A stretch of DNA of 64,000 nt from JAHJQZ01 sp963676075 (lineage in GTDB: Bacteria > Pseudomonadota > Alphaproteobacteria > Rhizobiales > Devosiaceae): the NCBI GenBank assembly GCA_963676075.2, contig CAXXNZ010000020.1, positions 32,632 to 96,631 on the forward strand. Direction: 5' to 3'. Below the pieces are notes generated by a model that saw only the letters and a program-made list of their open reading frames with translations, did not search any database and was not told the DNA's origin. Made by a program: the position numbers and the translations under genes. This document shows positions 25,350 through 33,686 of the stretch, one piece after another. Every line of letters begins with the position of its first letter. Position 1 is the first letter of the stretch.

Positions 25350-27136
25350 GCATGTTGGATATGGCCGATCACAAGGAAGTCCGTTCCGATTTCGAAAGCA
25401 TCGCCCGTGTCTGGGCCCTGGCCGGACCGTTGCGCGGCAAGGTCGCCAGCGGCATCGGCTATCGGTTCCTGCAATCGATCTGCCTCGGCCTCGCATTCGG
25501 CAGCGTTATCTGGGTTGTGAATGATCTGGCCGGCGGACGGGTGCCGGACACCGAATGGGTGTTGCAGGTTTCGGCCTTGATGGTCGTGTCGCTTGTCGGA
25601 CAGACGATCTTCGGTTTCCTGTCCGTATCCGACAGCTGGCTGTCGAGCTACCAGGTGGCCGGGCGTCTGCGACTCAACATTCTCGATCATTTGAGCCAAT
25701 TGCCCATGAGCTTTCACCTCTCGCGCCACCAGGGCGACACCGTGACAGCGCTCACCGCCGACATGCAGACGCTTGAATCCTTCATGTCGGACGCGCTGCC
25801 GCGCATTGCTCAGGCCTTCGGCCTGCCACTGGCCGTGCTCGCGTTTCTGTTCTTTGTCGATTGGCCGATTGCCCTGGCGGGTCTTGCTTCGATGGTTGTC
25901 GCTTTGCCGATCTTCATGTGGACCAGCCGTTATCTGGCCAAACTGGGCATCAGGCGCCAGGACATGCAGGCCGAGGCCGGCGCCCGCATGATCGAATATG
26001 CCCAGGGCATCGCCGTTATCCGTGCCTTCAACCGCATCGCCAAGGGTGAGGAAAGCTTCCGTGACGGTCTCAAGGCCTTTCACGACATTTCGATCAGACT
26101 GGTCATGGACCTGACCGCACCTCTCTCGCTTTTCGGCGCGGCGCTGATGCTGGGCGTACCGCTGGTGACGATGATCGCCAGCCTGCGCCTTATCGAAGGA
26201 TCCATAGAGATAAGCGCGCTGATTGCCTCATTGGTGCTGATTTTCACTCTCTACACGCCGATGCTTGGCCTCATTGCCGTCATGGAACTGACGCGCATGG
26301 CCGATGCCTCGCTGACCCGCATCGACCGCATTGTCACGGCAAAGACGCTTCCTGTTGCGACCCAGCCGGTCGATCCTGATGGCTTCGCGGTTGCCTTCAA
26401 GGGTGTCGATTTTTCCTACGTGCCGGGCAAGCCGATCCTCGAAAACCTCTCTTTCGCCGTCCCCGAACGCACGATGACTGCCATCGTTGGGCCGTCCGGT
26501 GCCGGCAAGAGCACCGTCCTCAATCTGCTCCCGCGTTTCTGGGACGTGACCGGAGGTCACGTCACGATCGGTGGTGTCGACACGCGTGATATGGCGCCGC
26601 AACGGCTTAACGAGCTGGTGACGATGGTTTTTCAAGACGTCTATCTGTTCGCCGGCTCCATTCGCGATAACATTGCATTCGGTCGTCCGGGGGCGAGCGT
26701 GGATGATGTCGAAACCGCGGCGAAATCTGCGCAAGCGCACGATTTCATCATGGCGCTTCCCAACGGATACGAGACGCGCATCGGCGAAGGCGGCTCCACG
26801 CTGTCGGGCGGGGAACGCCAACGGATTTCCATTGCCCGCGCCATTCTCAAGGATGCGCCTATCGTATTGCTCGACGAAGCCACCGCCGCTATAGATCCGA
26901 GCAATGAAAGGGCCATCCAGACGGCCCTGGCACAGCTGGTCGCGGACAAGACGCTCATTGTCGTCGCTCACAAGCTGACGACCGTTCAGGCCGCGGATCA
27001 GATCGTCGTCATCGAAGACGGGGCGCTGGTCGAACACGGCGATCACCGGCAGTTGCTGGAAATGGATGGTGCCTACGCCAAACTATGGGCGCGCTGGAAC
27101 AGGGCTGCCGACTGGCGGATCGGGGGAAATGCATGA
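25346..27136 (+). CDS. ABC half-transporter, YbtQ/IrtB-like (partner)
   Basis: This 596-residue partner has a transmembrane domain (about residues 30-320) with LPMSFHLSRHQGDTVTALTADMQTLE, a Walker A GPSGAGKST (about 382), signature LSGGERQRISIARA (about 486) and Walker B IVLLDEATAAIDPSNE. It differs enough from the upstream half-transporter to form a heterodimer with it. The start overlaps the preceding stop and its stop overlaps the TetR start (both 4 bp), so all three are translationally coupled. Confidence 0.85.
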   Translation: MSMLDMADHKEVRSDFESIARVWALAGPLRGKVASGIGYRFLQSICLGLAFGSVIWVVNDLAGGRVPDTEWVLQVSALMVVSLVGQTIFGFLSVSDSWLSSYQVAGRLRLNILDHLSQLPMSFHLSRHQGDTVTALTADMQTLESFMSDALPRIAQAFGLPLAVLAFLFFVDWPIALAGLASMVVALPIFMWTSRYLAKLGIRRQDMQAEAGARMIEYAQGIAVIRAFNRIAKGEESFRDGLKAFHDISIRLVMDLTAPLSLFGAALMLGVPLVTMIASLRLIEGSIEISALIASLVLIFTLYTPMLGLIAVMELTRMADASLTRIDRIVTAKTLPVATQPVDPDGFAVAFKGVDFSYVPGKPILENLSFAVPERTMTAIVGPSGAGKSTVLNLLPRFWDVTGGHVTIGGVDTRDMAPQRLNELVTMVFQDVYLFAGSIRDNIAFGRPGASVDDVETAAKSAQAHDFIMALPNGYETRIGEGGSTLSGGERQRISIARAILKDAPIVLLDEATAAIDPSNERAIQTALAQLVADKTLIVVAHKLTTVQAADQIVVIEDGALVEHGDHRQLLEMDGAYAKLWARWNRAADWRIGGNA

Positions 27137-27801
27137 ACGAGGCGACGCCGACCCGAAGACAGGGCCGCCCGGCCCGTATTTCGCGGCAGGACGTTGCAGA
27201 AGCGGCCTTGGCAATCGGCCTCGACACGGTGACTCTGGCGGCGGTAGCCGAACGGCTCGGCGTCGACCACTCCTCGCTCTACCGTCACATCCTCAACCGC
27301 GACGACATGGTGGTCGCCGCAGTCGACCATGCTGTCGGATCTGTTGTCTGGGCTGTGCCGGAAGAAGATTGGCGTACCTATCTGGCCGATGTGGCGCATG
27401 CAGCCTGGGATCTCTACATGCGCTATCCCGGCCTGGCCGAAGCGATACGCCGGCACTCCACGACGCCAATGGCAATCATTGTCGCGTTCTCGCGCATCTG
27501 CCGGCAGCTGGAGGCATTCGGATTTACCGCCGATGACGCCGTCCTCATCGTCGACAGCATCATGGACATGACCTGTGATTCTGCCGCCGGCTGGTTGTGG
27601 GTGAACCAAGCCGGTGAAGAAAACGGCACAGTTGGCGACAGCATGCGCCGCTCATGGCAGGAGGCTGCGTCGGCACAACACGACCTCAATCGCCATGCGA
27701 CGGCAATGACGAAGATTATCTCGGGTGATCCCGAAGACTGGTGGCGCCGCAAGCTCGAAATTCTTCTCGACGGGGCGGCAGCTCGGACCCGGCGGATCTG
27801 A
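27133..27801 (+). CDS. TetR family regulator of the ABC pair
   Basis: This 222-residue TetR-type protein has the N-terminal HTH RQGRPARISRQDVAEAALAIG, then LAAVAERLGVDHSSLYRHILNRDDM, which is the conserved TetR recognition region. A helical C-terminal ligand domain includes WRTYLADVAHAAWDLYMRYPGLAEAIRRH. ATG 27133 overlaps the upstream stop. The regulator closes the operon it probably controls. Inverted repeats in front of the first gene (23268-23320) are candidate targets. Confidence 0.88.
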   Translation: MNEATPTRRQGRPARISRQDVAEAALAIGLDTVTLAAVAERLGVDHSSLYRHILNRDDMVVAAVDHAVGSVVWAVPEEDWRTYLADVAHAAWDLYMRYPGLAEAIRRHSTTPMAIIVAFSRICRQLEAFGFTADDAVLIVDSIMDMTCDSAAGWLWVNQAGEENGTVGDSMRRSWQEAASAQHDLNRHATAMTKIISGDPEDWWRRKLEILLDGAAARTRRI

Positions 27802-28094
27802 GAGGTCACGGCTCGGCCTCTGCTCATGTGCACGCATAACATCCAACAATGCGACGAACGCGAACGCGCTGCAGCAAAGCGATGATCAGCCTAACCACAC
27901 CAGCCACGAGCGCCTAAGCGAGCCGGGCAGCCAGGGGATCATCGTGGCGCTTAAGGACGCCAAGGCAAGGTGTTTTTGGATCTGGAGAGTTGGACTGCAG
28001 AGACAGGCCAAGCAGCAAGCGACTGCCCTGAAAGCCATCCCTCCGACCTCATCGCAGATCAACACCGCATGCTGCCAGCCTTGACGTAACCCGG

Positions 28095-29228
28095 TCAGGA
28101 CTTTTTCTTGCCGTTGCCGCCAGCATTGCTGTTGGCTGAATTGCCAGCACCATTGCTGTTGCCGCCGGCGTTGTTGCCTGAGGAATTTCCACCGGCATTG
28201 CTGTTGGCCGAGTTGCCCGCACCGTTGCTATTGCCACCAGCATTGTTGCCAGAGGAATTACCTCCGGCATTGCTGTTGGCCGAGTTGCCTGCACCGTTGC
28301 TATTGCCACCAGCATTGTTGCCTGAGGAATTCCCGCCGGCATTGCTATTAGCCGACTGGCCGGCGCCATTGCTGTTGCCGCCGGCGTTGCTGCCTGAGGA
28401 ATTACCTCCGGCATTGCTGCTAGCCGATTTGCCGGCGCCGTTGCTGCTTCCACCGGCATTGTTGCCCGGGGACTTCCCGCCAGCATTGCTGTTGGCTGAG
28501 TTACCGGCCCCATTGCTATTGCCACCGGCGTTGTTGCCGGAGGAATTGTCGCCGACGTTACCGTTGACCTCGCCAGGGCCTGCTGTTTCGAAGGCGGTCA
28601 CGTTCGCGGCGAGCGGCTTGCCAGAAAATTTCACGATGGGTGCATACGTGCCCGATCCGCTGACCGACAGAACCTCGGTGCTGCCAACACTGGCGCTTTG
28701 TCCGGGGGTGACGTCGACCATCAGGCCGTGGGCGACATCACGCACCTCGACCTGGCCTCGGTTCACCTTGACACTGGTCTGGTTCTCGTCCGCCTTGACG
28801 GTAAAACGCGTTCCCTTGACCACAGCGGCAAGATACCGCGTCTGGACAACGAAGTGCTGGACCTCACGGCGCTCCACCTCGACGGCCACTTCGCCGAAAT
28901 GTTCCTGAACAACGGTGAATTGCTGCCCGTCACGATCGAAGATGCGGATCTGGGTATCCGGACCGAGATCAATCGTTTCCTTGTCGCGCCTGAACTGCAC
29001 GCGACCATTGGGCGCCGTGCGAATGATCCTTTCGTCAGTCACCACGTCGCCACGCACCAATTGCACCCAGGCATTGTCGACCAGCGTGAAAACCGCTCCG
29101 CGCAGCTTAATGGCTTGCCAGTCATCGGCAAAAGCGGGAAAGCAGAAGCCAATGCTCATCATTAGGCCGATCATGACGGCCAGAACTGATGTTTTCAGGA
29201 TACTCAATTGCGCACACCAAATTCTCAT
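28095..29228 (-). CDS. Exported FecR-domain protein with six 24-residue Asn/Gly-rich repeats
   Basis: This 377-residue protein starts at ATG 29228. A signal segment (LAVMIGLMMSIGFCFPAFA) is followed by a FecR domain (about residues 40-200: LVRGDVVTDERIIRTAPNGRVQFRR, DLGPDTQIRIF, YLAAVVKGTRFTVKAD, VNRGQVEV, VTPGQSASVG). After a short linker come six tandem 24-residue units rich in Asn, Gly, Ser and Ala, then a basic GKKKS end. No anti-sigma transmembrane arrangement is seen, so it is the secreted FecR-like type rather than the FecIR regulator. The repeat tail probably forms a flexible surface stalk; function unknown. No sigma factor gene is adjacent. The 293 bp between its stop and the TetR gene hold nothing I can identify. 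Confidence 0.8.
   Translation of the reverse strand: MRIWCAQLSILKTSVLAVMIGLMMSIGFCFPAFADDWQAIKLRGAVFTLVDNAWVQLVRGDVVTDERIIRTAPNGRVQFRRDKETIDLGPDTQIRIFDRDGQQFTVVQEHFGEVAVEVERREVQHFVVQTRYLAAVVKGTRFTVKADENQTSVKVNRGQVEVRDVAHGLMVDVTPGQSASVGSTEVLSVSGSGTYAPIVKFSGKPLAANVTAFETAGPGEVNGNVGDNSSGNNAGGNSNGAGNSANSNAGGKSPGNNAGGSSNGAGKSASSNAGGNSSGSNAGGNSNGAGQSANSNAGGNSSGNNAGGNSNGAGNSANSNAGGNSSGNNAGGNSNGAGNSANSNAGGNSSGNNAGGNSNGAGNSANSNAGGNGKKKS
28116..28547 (-). repeat. Six tandem 72-bp repeats inside the FecR-domain gene
   Basis: Six head-to-tail copies of a 72-bp unit (432 bp) encode 24-residue repeats of the pattern NSSGNNAGG-NSNGAGNSANSNAGG. The three copies nearest the stop codon encode identical peptides. 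The second copy from the repeat start is the most divergent, with KSPG and AGKSASS substitutions. The length is a multiple of three, so gain or loss of units keeps the frame. Confidence 0.9.
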
Positions 29229-29497
29229 TCTAATTCATGATGACAATACTCCTGTTCGATTTCGTTAATCGCCGCTTCCACTTGAAGCCACGACTGCCAA
29301 AATCTTTACCGAAGACTGCAAATTCAAACGGTTTTCGCTGCACGAGGAGTATCGGCGGAAGAACGACTGTTTGACTGGCTTTGATCCGCCAAATCGGCGG
29401 ACACAAAAACATGGCGCCGAAGAGTCTTCGCCTCTCACTTTTCAGAAAAACACCTGCGCATCACGCACGCCCCGAGTGCCAGGCAAATCGAGGTTGA
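29229..29497. other. Intergenic region upstream of the FecR-domain gene
   Basis: About 270 bp with lower GC near the FecR-gene start. It should contain that gene's promoter and the 3' end of the amidohydrolase transcript. I saw no repeats or RNA signature. Confidence 0.4.
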
Positions 29498-30331
29498 TCA
29501 GACCAGGCCGTAAACCCGCTCGGCATTGCCTCCGAATACCGACCTCATCTCGGCTGGCGAAAGATGTGGTTCGAGCAGCCCTTTCAAAGTGTCATGCGTT
29601 GTCCGGTAGTCGGTGACCAGAAGCGAGACCGGCCAGTTGCTGCCCCAAATCAGGCGATCGGCACCAAAGAGATCGAGCGCCGTCATGAGAAAAGGGGCAA
29701 ACCCGACCGGGCTCCAATCGGCGTTGAGCTCTTCCGGGAACAGCCCGGAAATCTTGCAAAAGACATTGGGAAAACCAGCGACGGTTGCCAGCTTCTGTGC
29801 CCAGGGCTCAAGCGCACCGGTCTCAATCTGCGGCTTGGACAGATGGTCGATGACGGCCTTGAGATCGGGCACGCGATGGAGCGATTCCGCCACGGCATCA
29901 AGATGGCGCGGGAAGGTCAGGTACTCAAAAACGAGCCGCGTATCTGCGACCCGCTTGAGGTTATCAATGACCCGTGGCCTGAGGATGTAGACGTCATCAT
30001 CGAGGTCCTGCAGCATTGGCCTCAGTCCGACGAGCTTGTCCTGATTGAGCAGGGCATCGAGATCCGCGGCAAAATTGTCGCTTTCAAAATCGAGCCAACC
30101 GACCACACCGAGGATGAAGTGGTTTTGCGCGGCAAGATCGAGCAGGAACCGGGTTTCGGCAAGTGTCGGCGCGGCTTGAACCACGATGGTTCCATCGATG
30201 CCACACGTGCTCATTTCCCCCTGCAAATCAGCAGGCAGGTAGTCGCGATAAAGCGGGCCCGCGTCGGGACTGAGCCAGCCGTAGTCGCCGCGTGCGATTT
30301 TCCAGAAATGATGATGCGCATCGATTTTCAT
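29498..30331 (-). CDS. Amidohydrolase-2 family lactonase (fuconolactonase-like)
   Basis: This 277-residue TIM-barrel metal hydrolase has the N-terminal metal motif MKIDAHHHFW, then IVVQAAPTLAETRFLLDLA, VIDHLSKPQIETG, and the C-terminal LIWGSNWPVSLL, where the metal-ligand Asp of many family members is replaced by Asn. Members of this COG3618 group include L-fucono-1,5-lactonase and related sugar lactonases. The divergent neighbour is an aldo/keto reductase of the aldose 1-dehydrogenase type, so the pair could oxidise an aldose to a lactone and then open it. ATG 30331 is chosen because GGAGG lies directly upstream. Confidence 0.75.
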   Translation of the reverse strand: MKIDAHHHFWKIARGDYGWLSPDAGPLYRDYLPADLQGEMSTCGIDGTIVVQAAPTLAETRFLLDLAAQNHFILGVVGWLDFESDNFAADLDALLNQDKLVGLRPMLQDLDDDVYILRPRVIDNLKRVADTRLVFEYLTFPRHLDAVAESLHRVPDLKAVIDHLSKPQIETGALEPWAQKLATVAGFPNVFCKISGLFPEELNADWSPVGFAPFLMTALDLFGADRLIWGSNWPVSLLVTDYRTTHDTLKGLLEPHLSPAEMRSVFGGNAERVYGLV

Positions 30332-30507
30332 TCCGTCCTCCATAGGGCAATATCCGGCGGCGACGCGGATGATGGCAAGCTGATTCAGTCCTGCCTTTAC
30401 GCGACGTTTCGCTGAATGCACACAGCTTGCCTGCCACGGTGTTCCGCACGAACCCCGTCGCTGGTAGGAACGGTGTTGCCGCAAGACTGCAATGGAGAAT
30501 AGCAAGA

Positions 30508-31545
30508 ATGAATATCGCCGAAACCCAGGCGCTCAACGCGAGAACCAGGCGTCCGGTCATGCTGACGCGTATGGGCTTTGGTGGCGCGCCGCTCGGCAAT
30601 CTTTACAGGATTATCCCCGATGCCGACGCCCATGCGGCGCTGATGTCGGCCTATGACGTCGGCATGCGCTATTTCGATACAGCACCGCAATATGGGCTCG
30701 GCATTTCCGAGAGGCGCTTCGGCAAGGCCGTTGCCGAGTTTGGCCGCGACAACATCGTCCTGTCGACCAAGGTTGGCCGTCTTCTCGTTGATTGCGAGCC
30801 GGACGAAGTGACCCCGGAGGCCTTTGTCGGTGTACCGCAGAAAAGGATCGTGTTCGACTACAGCTATGATGGTGTCATGCGCTCGCATGAGGACAGCAAA
30901 GCCCGGCTTGGAGTCGATCGGCTCGATATTCTTCTGGTCCACGATGTCGGCGCGGAGACCCATGGCAGTGTCGAAGCCGGCGAAGCACGTGTGCGTGAGC
31001 TGTTCGATCAAGGCGGCTATCGCGCCCTGCAAGAGTTGCGCGATGCCGGCGAAATCCTTGCCTTCGGGGCCGGCGTCAACGAATGGGAGGTCTGCGAGCG
31101 GCTGCTCGGCCTCGGCGATTTCGACTGCTTCATGCTGGCCGGACGCTACACCCTGCTCGAACAGGAGGCTCTCGAAACCTTCCTGCCGCTCTGCGAACAA
31201 CGCGACGTCGGCATCATCATCGGCAGCCCGTTCAATTCCGGCATTCTGGCAACCGGAGCGATTGAGGGGGCGACCTATAATTACGCCCCGGCGCCACCGG
31301 ATATTCTCGACCGGGTCCGGCGGATCGAAGCGGTCTGTGCCGCCCACAATGTCGAGCTCGTTGCCGCGGCGCTGCAATTCGTTCTCGGGCATCCGGTGGT
31401 CAAGAATGTCGTCGCCGGTGCGGTCAGTAGGCCGGAATTGAACTCCAACGCAGCGATGCTCACCAAAGTTATTCCGGTGGGCCTGTGGTCCGATCTCAAG
31501 TCCGAAGGGCTGATCCGCCAGGACGCGCCGGTGCCGATCGACTAG
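30508..31545 (+). CDS. Aldo/keto reductase, aldose 1-dehydrogenase type (L-fucose/D-threo-aldose dehydrogenase-like)
   Basis: This 345-residue AKR barrel has Asp and Tyr in YFDTAPQYGLGISERRFG, Lys in NIVLSTKVGRLL and His in LDILLVHDVG, which together form the AKR catalytic tetrad. The C-terminal segment VVAGAVSRPELNSN replaces the usual NADP-binding IPGxxxxxQ region, as in aldose dehydrogenases (fucose dehydrogenase, pyridoxal 4-dehydrogenase). The predicted reaction is NAD(P)-dependent oxidation of an aldose to its lactone. The gene is divergent from the lactonase and ends 2 bp before the convergent ABC ATPase stop. GGAGAA precedes ATG 30508. Confidence 0.82.
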   Translation: MNIAETQALNARTRRPVMLTRMGFGGAPLGNLYRIIPDADAHAALMSAYDVGMRYFDTAPQYGLGISERRFGKAVAEFGRDNIVLSTKVGRLLVDCEPDEVTPEAFVGVPQKRIVFDYSYDGVMRSHEDSKARLGVDRLDILLVHDVGAETHGSVEAGEARVRELFDQGGYRALQELRDAGEILAFGAGVNEWEVCERLLGLGDFDCFMLAGRYTLLEQEALETFLPLCEQRDVGIIIGSPFNSGILATGAIEGATYNYAPAPPDILDRVRRIEAVCAAHNVELVAAALQFVLGHPVVKNVVAGAVSRPELNSNAAMLTKVIPVGLWSDLKSEGLIRQDAPVPID

Positions 31546-31547
31546 GG

Positions 31548-32327
31548 TTACTGCACCCGCGACAGGCCGCTCGGCTTCCAGTCATCCGGCAATTTGGACA
31601 AGATGATCAAGCTGAGGATGTCGTCCTTGCTGACGTCTTCTATCGGGTGCATGCCCACATTGATGCCGTTCTTCATCACCATGACCCGGTCGCACAGATC
31701 GTAGATATCGTGGATGTCGTGGCTGATGAGGAAAATGCCGATCCCTTCGTCTCGCAGCTTGCGCATCAGCTCGTTGACCATTGCCGTTTCTGACGGCCCA
31801 AGAGCGGCGGTCGGCTCGTCCATGATCAGGATACGGGCGTTGAAATAAAGAGCGCGCGCGATGGCGATGACCTGGCGCTGGCCGCCCGACATGTTGCGGA
31901 CGATGTCGGTGATGTTCTTGAAGTTGGGATTGAGGCGCTGAAGGACCTTGCGGGCCTCGGATTCCATCCGCTTCTTGTCGAGCGTACGATATTGCGTCTT
32001 GAGTTCGCGACCGAGGAACAGATTGGCGGGTGCGTCGAGATGATCGGCCAGCGCCAGCGTTTGATAGATGGTTTCGATGCCGAGATTGCGCGCCTCGATC
32101 GGGCTATTAAGCTCGGCCTTGCTGCCGTCGACGAAGATCTCGCCGCTGGTGCGAGCCATGGCCCCTGACAGGATGCGCATAAGGCAGGACTTGCCGGCGC
32201 CGTTGTGACCGAGCACCCCGACGATTTCGCCCGGACGAAGATCGATCGATACGTCCTCGACAGCATGAACGCCACCGAACTGCTTGTAGATGTTCTTCAT
32301 CTCGACAAGAGGCGTCGTATCGCTCAT
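31548..32327 (-). CDS. Sugar ABC transporter ATP-binding protein (FrcA-like, single domain)
   Basis: This 259-residue ATPase of the carbohydrate-uptake-2 group has Walker A LGHNGAGKSCLMRILSG, the MSGGQRQVIAIARAL signature, Walker B ILIMDEPTAALGP and a switch His in LISHDIHDIYDL. Proteins of this group usually have two ATPase domains (RbsA, XylG). This one has a single domain, like FrcA of rhizobial fructose transporters. It is the last gene of the operon, separated from its permease and binding protein by the KbaZ-type gene. ATG 32327 is chosen because AGAGGA lies upstream. Confidence 0.88.
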   Translation of the reverse strand: MSDTTPLVEMKNIYKQFGGVHAVEDVSIDLRPGEIVGVLGHNGAGKSCLMRILSGAMARTSGEIFVDGSKAELNSPIEARNLGIETIYQTLALADHLDAPANLFLGRELKTQYRTLDKKRMESEARKVLQRLNPNFKNITDIVRNMSGGQRQVIAIARALYFNARILIMDEPTAALGPSETAMVNELMRKLRDEGIGIFLISHDIHDIYDLCDRVMVMKNGINVGMHPIEDVSKDDILSLIILSKLPDDWKPSGLSRVQ

Positions 32328-32341
32328 CTCGATCCTCTCTT

Positions 32342-33616
32342 TCACGCGGACGGCGTTTTCTGGCCGAGGCCGGCGTCGAAATAGACGCCGAGAACGTCGG
32401 AAACGCGCCTGAGCGTCAGCTCTTCCGGACGGTTGGGCTCACCAGCGCGCACGCTGGCGGCGCATTCGGGCAAATACTGATTAATGACGGCATCCGGCAC
32501 ACCGCCCGCGAGGTTGGCCATGAGCTTTTCGCGCGCCGCGGCAACCGCCGGATGGCCGAGATAATAGCGGGCCCGGTCGGAATACGAATAGATCAGCTTG
32601 TAGGCGATCTCCGCCTCGCTGCCGGTATAATAGTTCTGCCAATAACCCGGTTCGGCGCGCATGGTTTCGGTCAGCACGGCGCGGAAATTCGATGGCTCGG
32701 CCGGCGCGATTTCGCGTTCGGCCGCTTCGAGCGCCAGAAGGCTTTCCCTCAGCGCGAAGGTCAGCCACGGCCCGACCTTCAGGATGTAGAAATGGTTCTC
32801 GACCAGCGACCGGAGATTGGCCGGTGTCTGGTAATCGGTCGAGTGCGCCTCGAAGACCATGCCGTCCTGACGCGCGATGACACCCTTGAGACCTCTGTCG
32901 CCGGGATAATCGGCAATCTCGTCGTCTGAGAACTCGACACCGGGCTGCACCACGACGCCGACGACCCGCGCCCAGGCATCGGCAAGCCCGGCATCGCGGA
33001 AGCTCTGTTCGAACACATTGAGTGTGTGCCGGGCCTCCTCAGGCGAGGTGGGACGCATCTCCTCTTCCTCGACCGCCCCGCCCGGCGTCGGCACCTCGGT
33101 GCCGATAATGTAGACCGGTTTGGTCTTGCCGGCATGGGCTTCGCAGACCTCGGCCAGCCTGACGCAGCGGCTGGCGACGATCTCGTCGCTCAACGGCGCT
33201 GTGTCGTCGGCGCACACGAAACTGGCGTCGAGATGGATTTTTTCATAGCCGGCCTCGACATAGGCGGCCATCAGCACCTCGGCTTCGGACATGGCCTTTT
33301 CGGCCGGCCCCTTCTGCCAGCGGTTTGGACCCAGATGATCCCCGCCAAGAAGGATACGGTCCTTCGGAAAGCCTTCCTTTTCGGCAATCGAATGAACCAT
33401 GGCGACAAAGTCGGCCGGTGTCATGCCGGTGTAGCCACCATACTGGTCGACCTGATTTGAGGTCGATTCGATCAGGGCGAAATGGTCGTAATCACGTGCG
33501 ACCCGAAATGTTGCCCTGAGCACATCCGGGTGGGCCGAACAAACCGAGACGGCGACGCCCGTGCCGCTTGAGCGGTTCTGTTTGAGGGTCTGAAGGAATT
33601 CGTCTCGGGCCGTCAT
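32342..33616 (-). CDS. KbaZ/GatZ-family protein (tagatose-bisphosphate aldolase 'non-catalytic' subunit or tagatose-6-P 4-epimerase)
   Basis: This 424-residue protein aligns by eye with the GatZ/KbaZ/AgaZ family. Landmarks are GVAVSVCSAHPDVLRAT, IESTSNQVDQYGGYTGMTPADF, LLGGDHLGPNRWQ, EAGYEKIHLDASFVCADD and IIGTEVPTPGG. In enterobacteria these act with KbaY/GatY in tagatose-1,6-bisphosphate cleavage. No KbaY-type aldolase gene is present here. In Agrobacterium, a stand-alone member of this family was shown to be a D-tagatose-6-phosphate 4-epimerase feeding fructose-6-P. With a PfkB kinase and a polyol dehydrogenase in the same operon, the epimerase role is the more economical reading (inference). 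Confidence 0.88.
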   Translation of the reverse strand: MTARDEFLQTLKQNRSSGTGVAVSVCSAHPDVLRATFRVARDYDHFALIESTSNQVDQYGGYTGMTPADFVAMVHSIAEKEGFPKDRILLGGDHLGPNRWQKGPAEKAMSEAEVLMAAYVEAGYEKIHLDASFVCADDTAPLSDEIVASRCVRLAEVCEAHAGKTKPVYIIGTEVPTPGGAVEEEEMRPTSPEEARHTLNVFEQSFRDAGLADAWARVVGVVVQPGVEFSDDEIADYPGDRGLKGVIARQDGMVFEAHSTDYQTPANLRSLVENHFYILKVGPWLTFALRESLLALEAAEREIAPAEPSNFRAVLTETMRAEPGYWQNYYTGSEAEIAYKLIYSYSDRARYYLGHPAVAAAREKLMANLAGGVPDAVINQYLPECAASVRAGEPNRPEELTLRRVSDVLGVYFDAGLGQKTPSA

Positions 33617-33641
33617 TGCTTGATCCGTTTGCTATGTGGTG

Positions 33642-33658
33642 AGGCGGCCGGGCCGCCT
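33642..33658 (-). terminator. GC hairpin between sugar-binding-protein gene and kbaZ-type gene
   Basis: AGGCGGCC and its complement are separated by one base, giving a strong small stem just after the binding-protein stop on the minus strand. No T run follows. It probably stabilises the upstream binding-protein message or partly attenuates read-through, a common arrangement in ABC operons. Confidence 0.4.
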
Positions 33659-33686
33659 GAAAGGCGCCCCGACCTCCTGCTTGGGT

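Noticed and set aside
28116..28547. Tandem repeats as a possible CRISPR array
   Set aside because: Units are contiguous 72-bp copies without spacers and lie in frame within a coding sequence.
28108..28908. 266-residue plus-strand frame of Pro/Leu/Ala repeats
   Set aside because: It is the reverse complement of the Asn/Gly/Ser repeats of the FecR-domain protein. The other strand has a signal peptide and a real domain.
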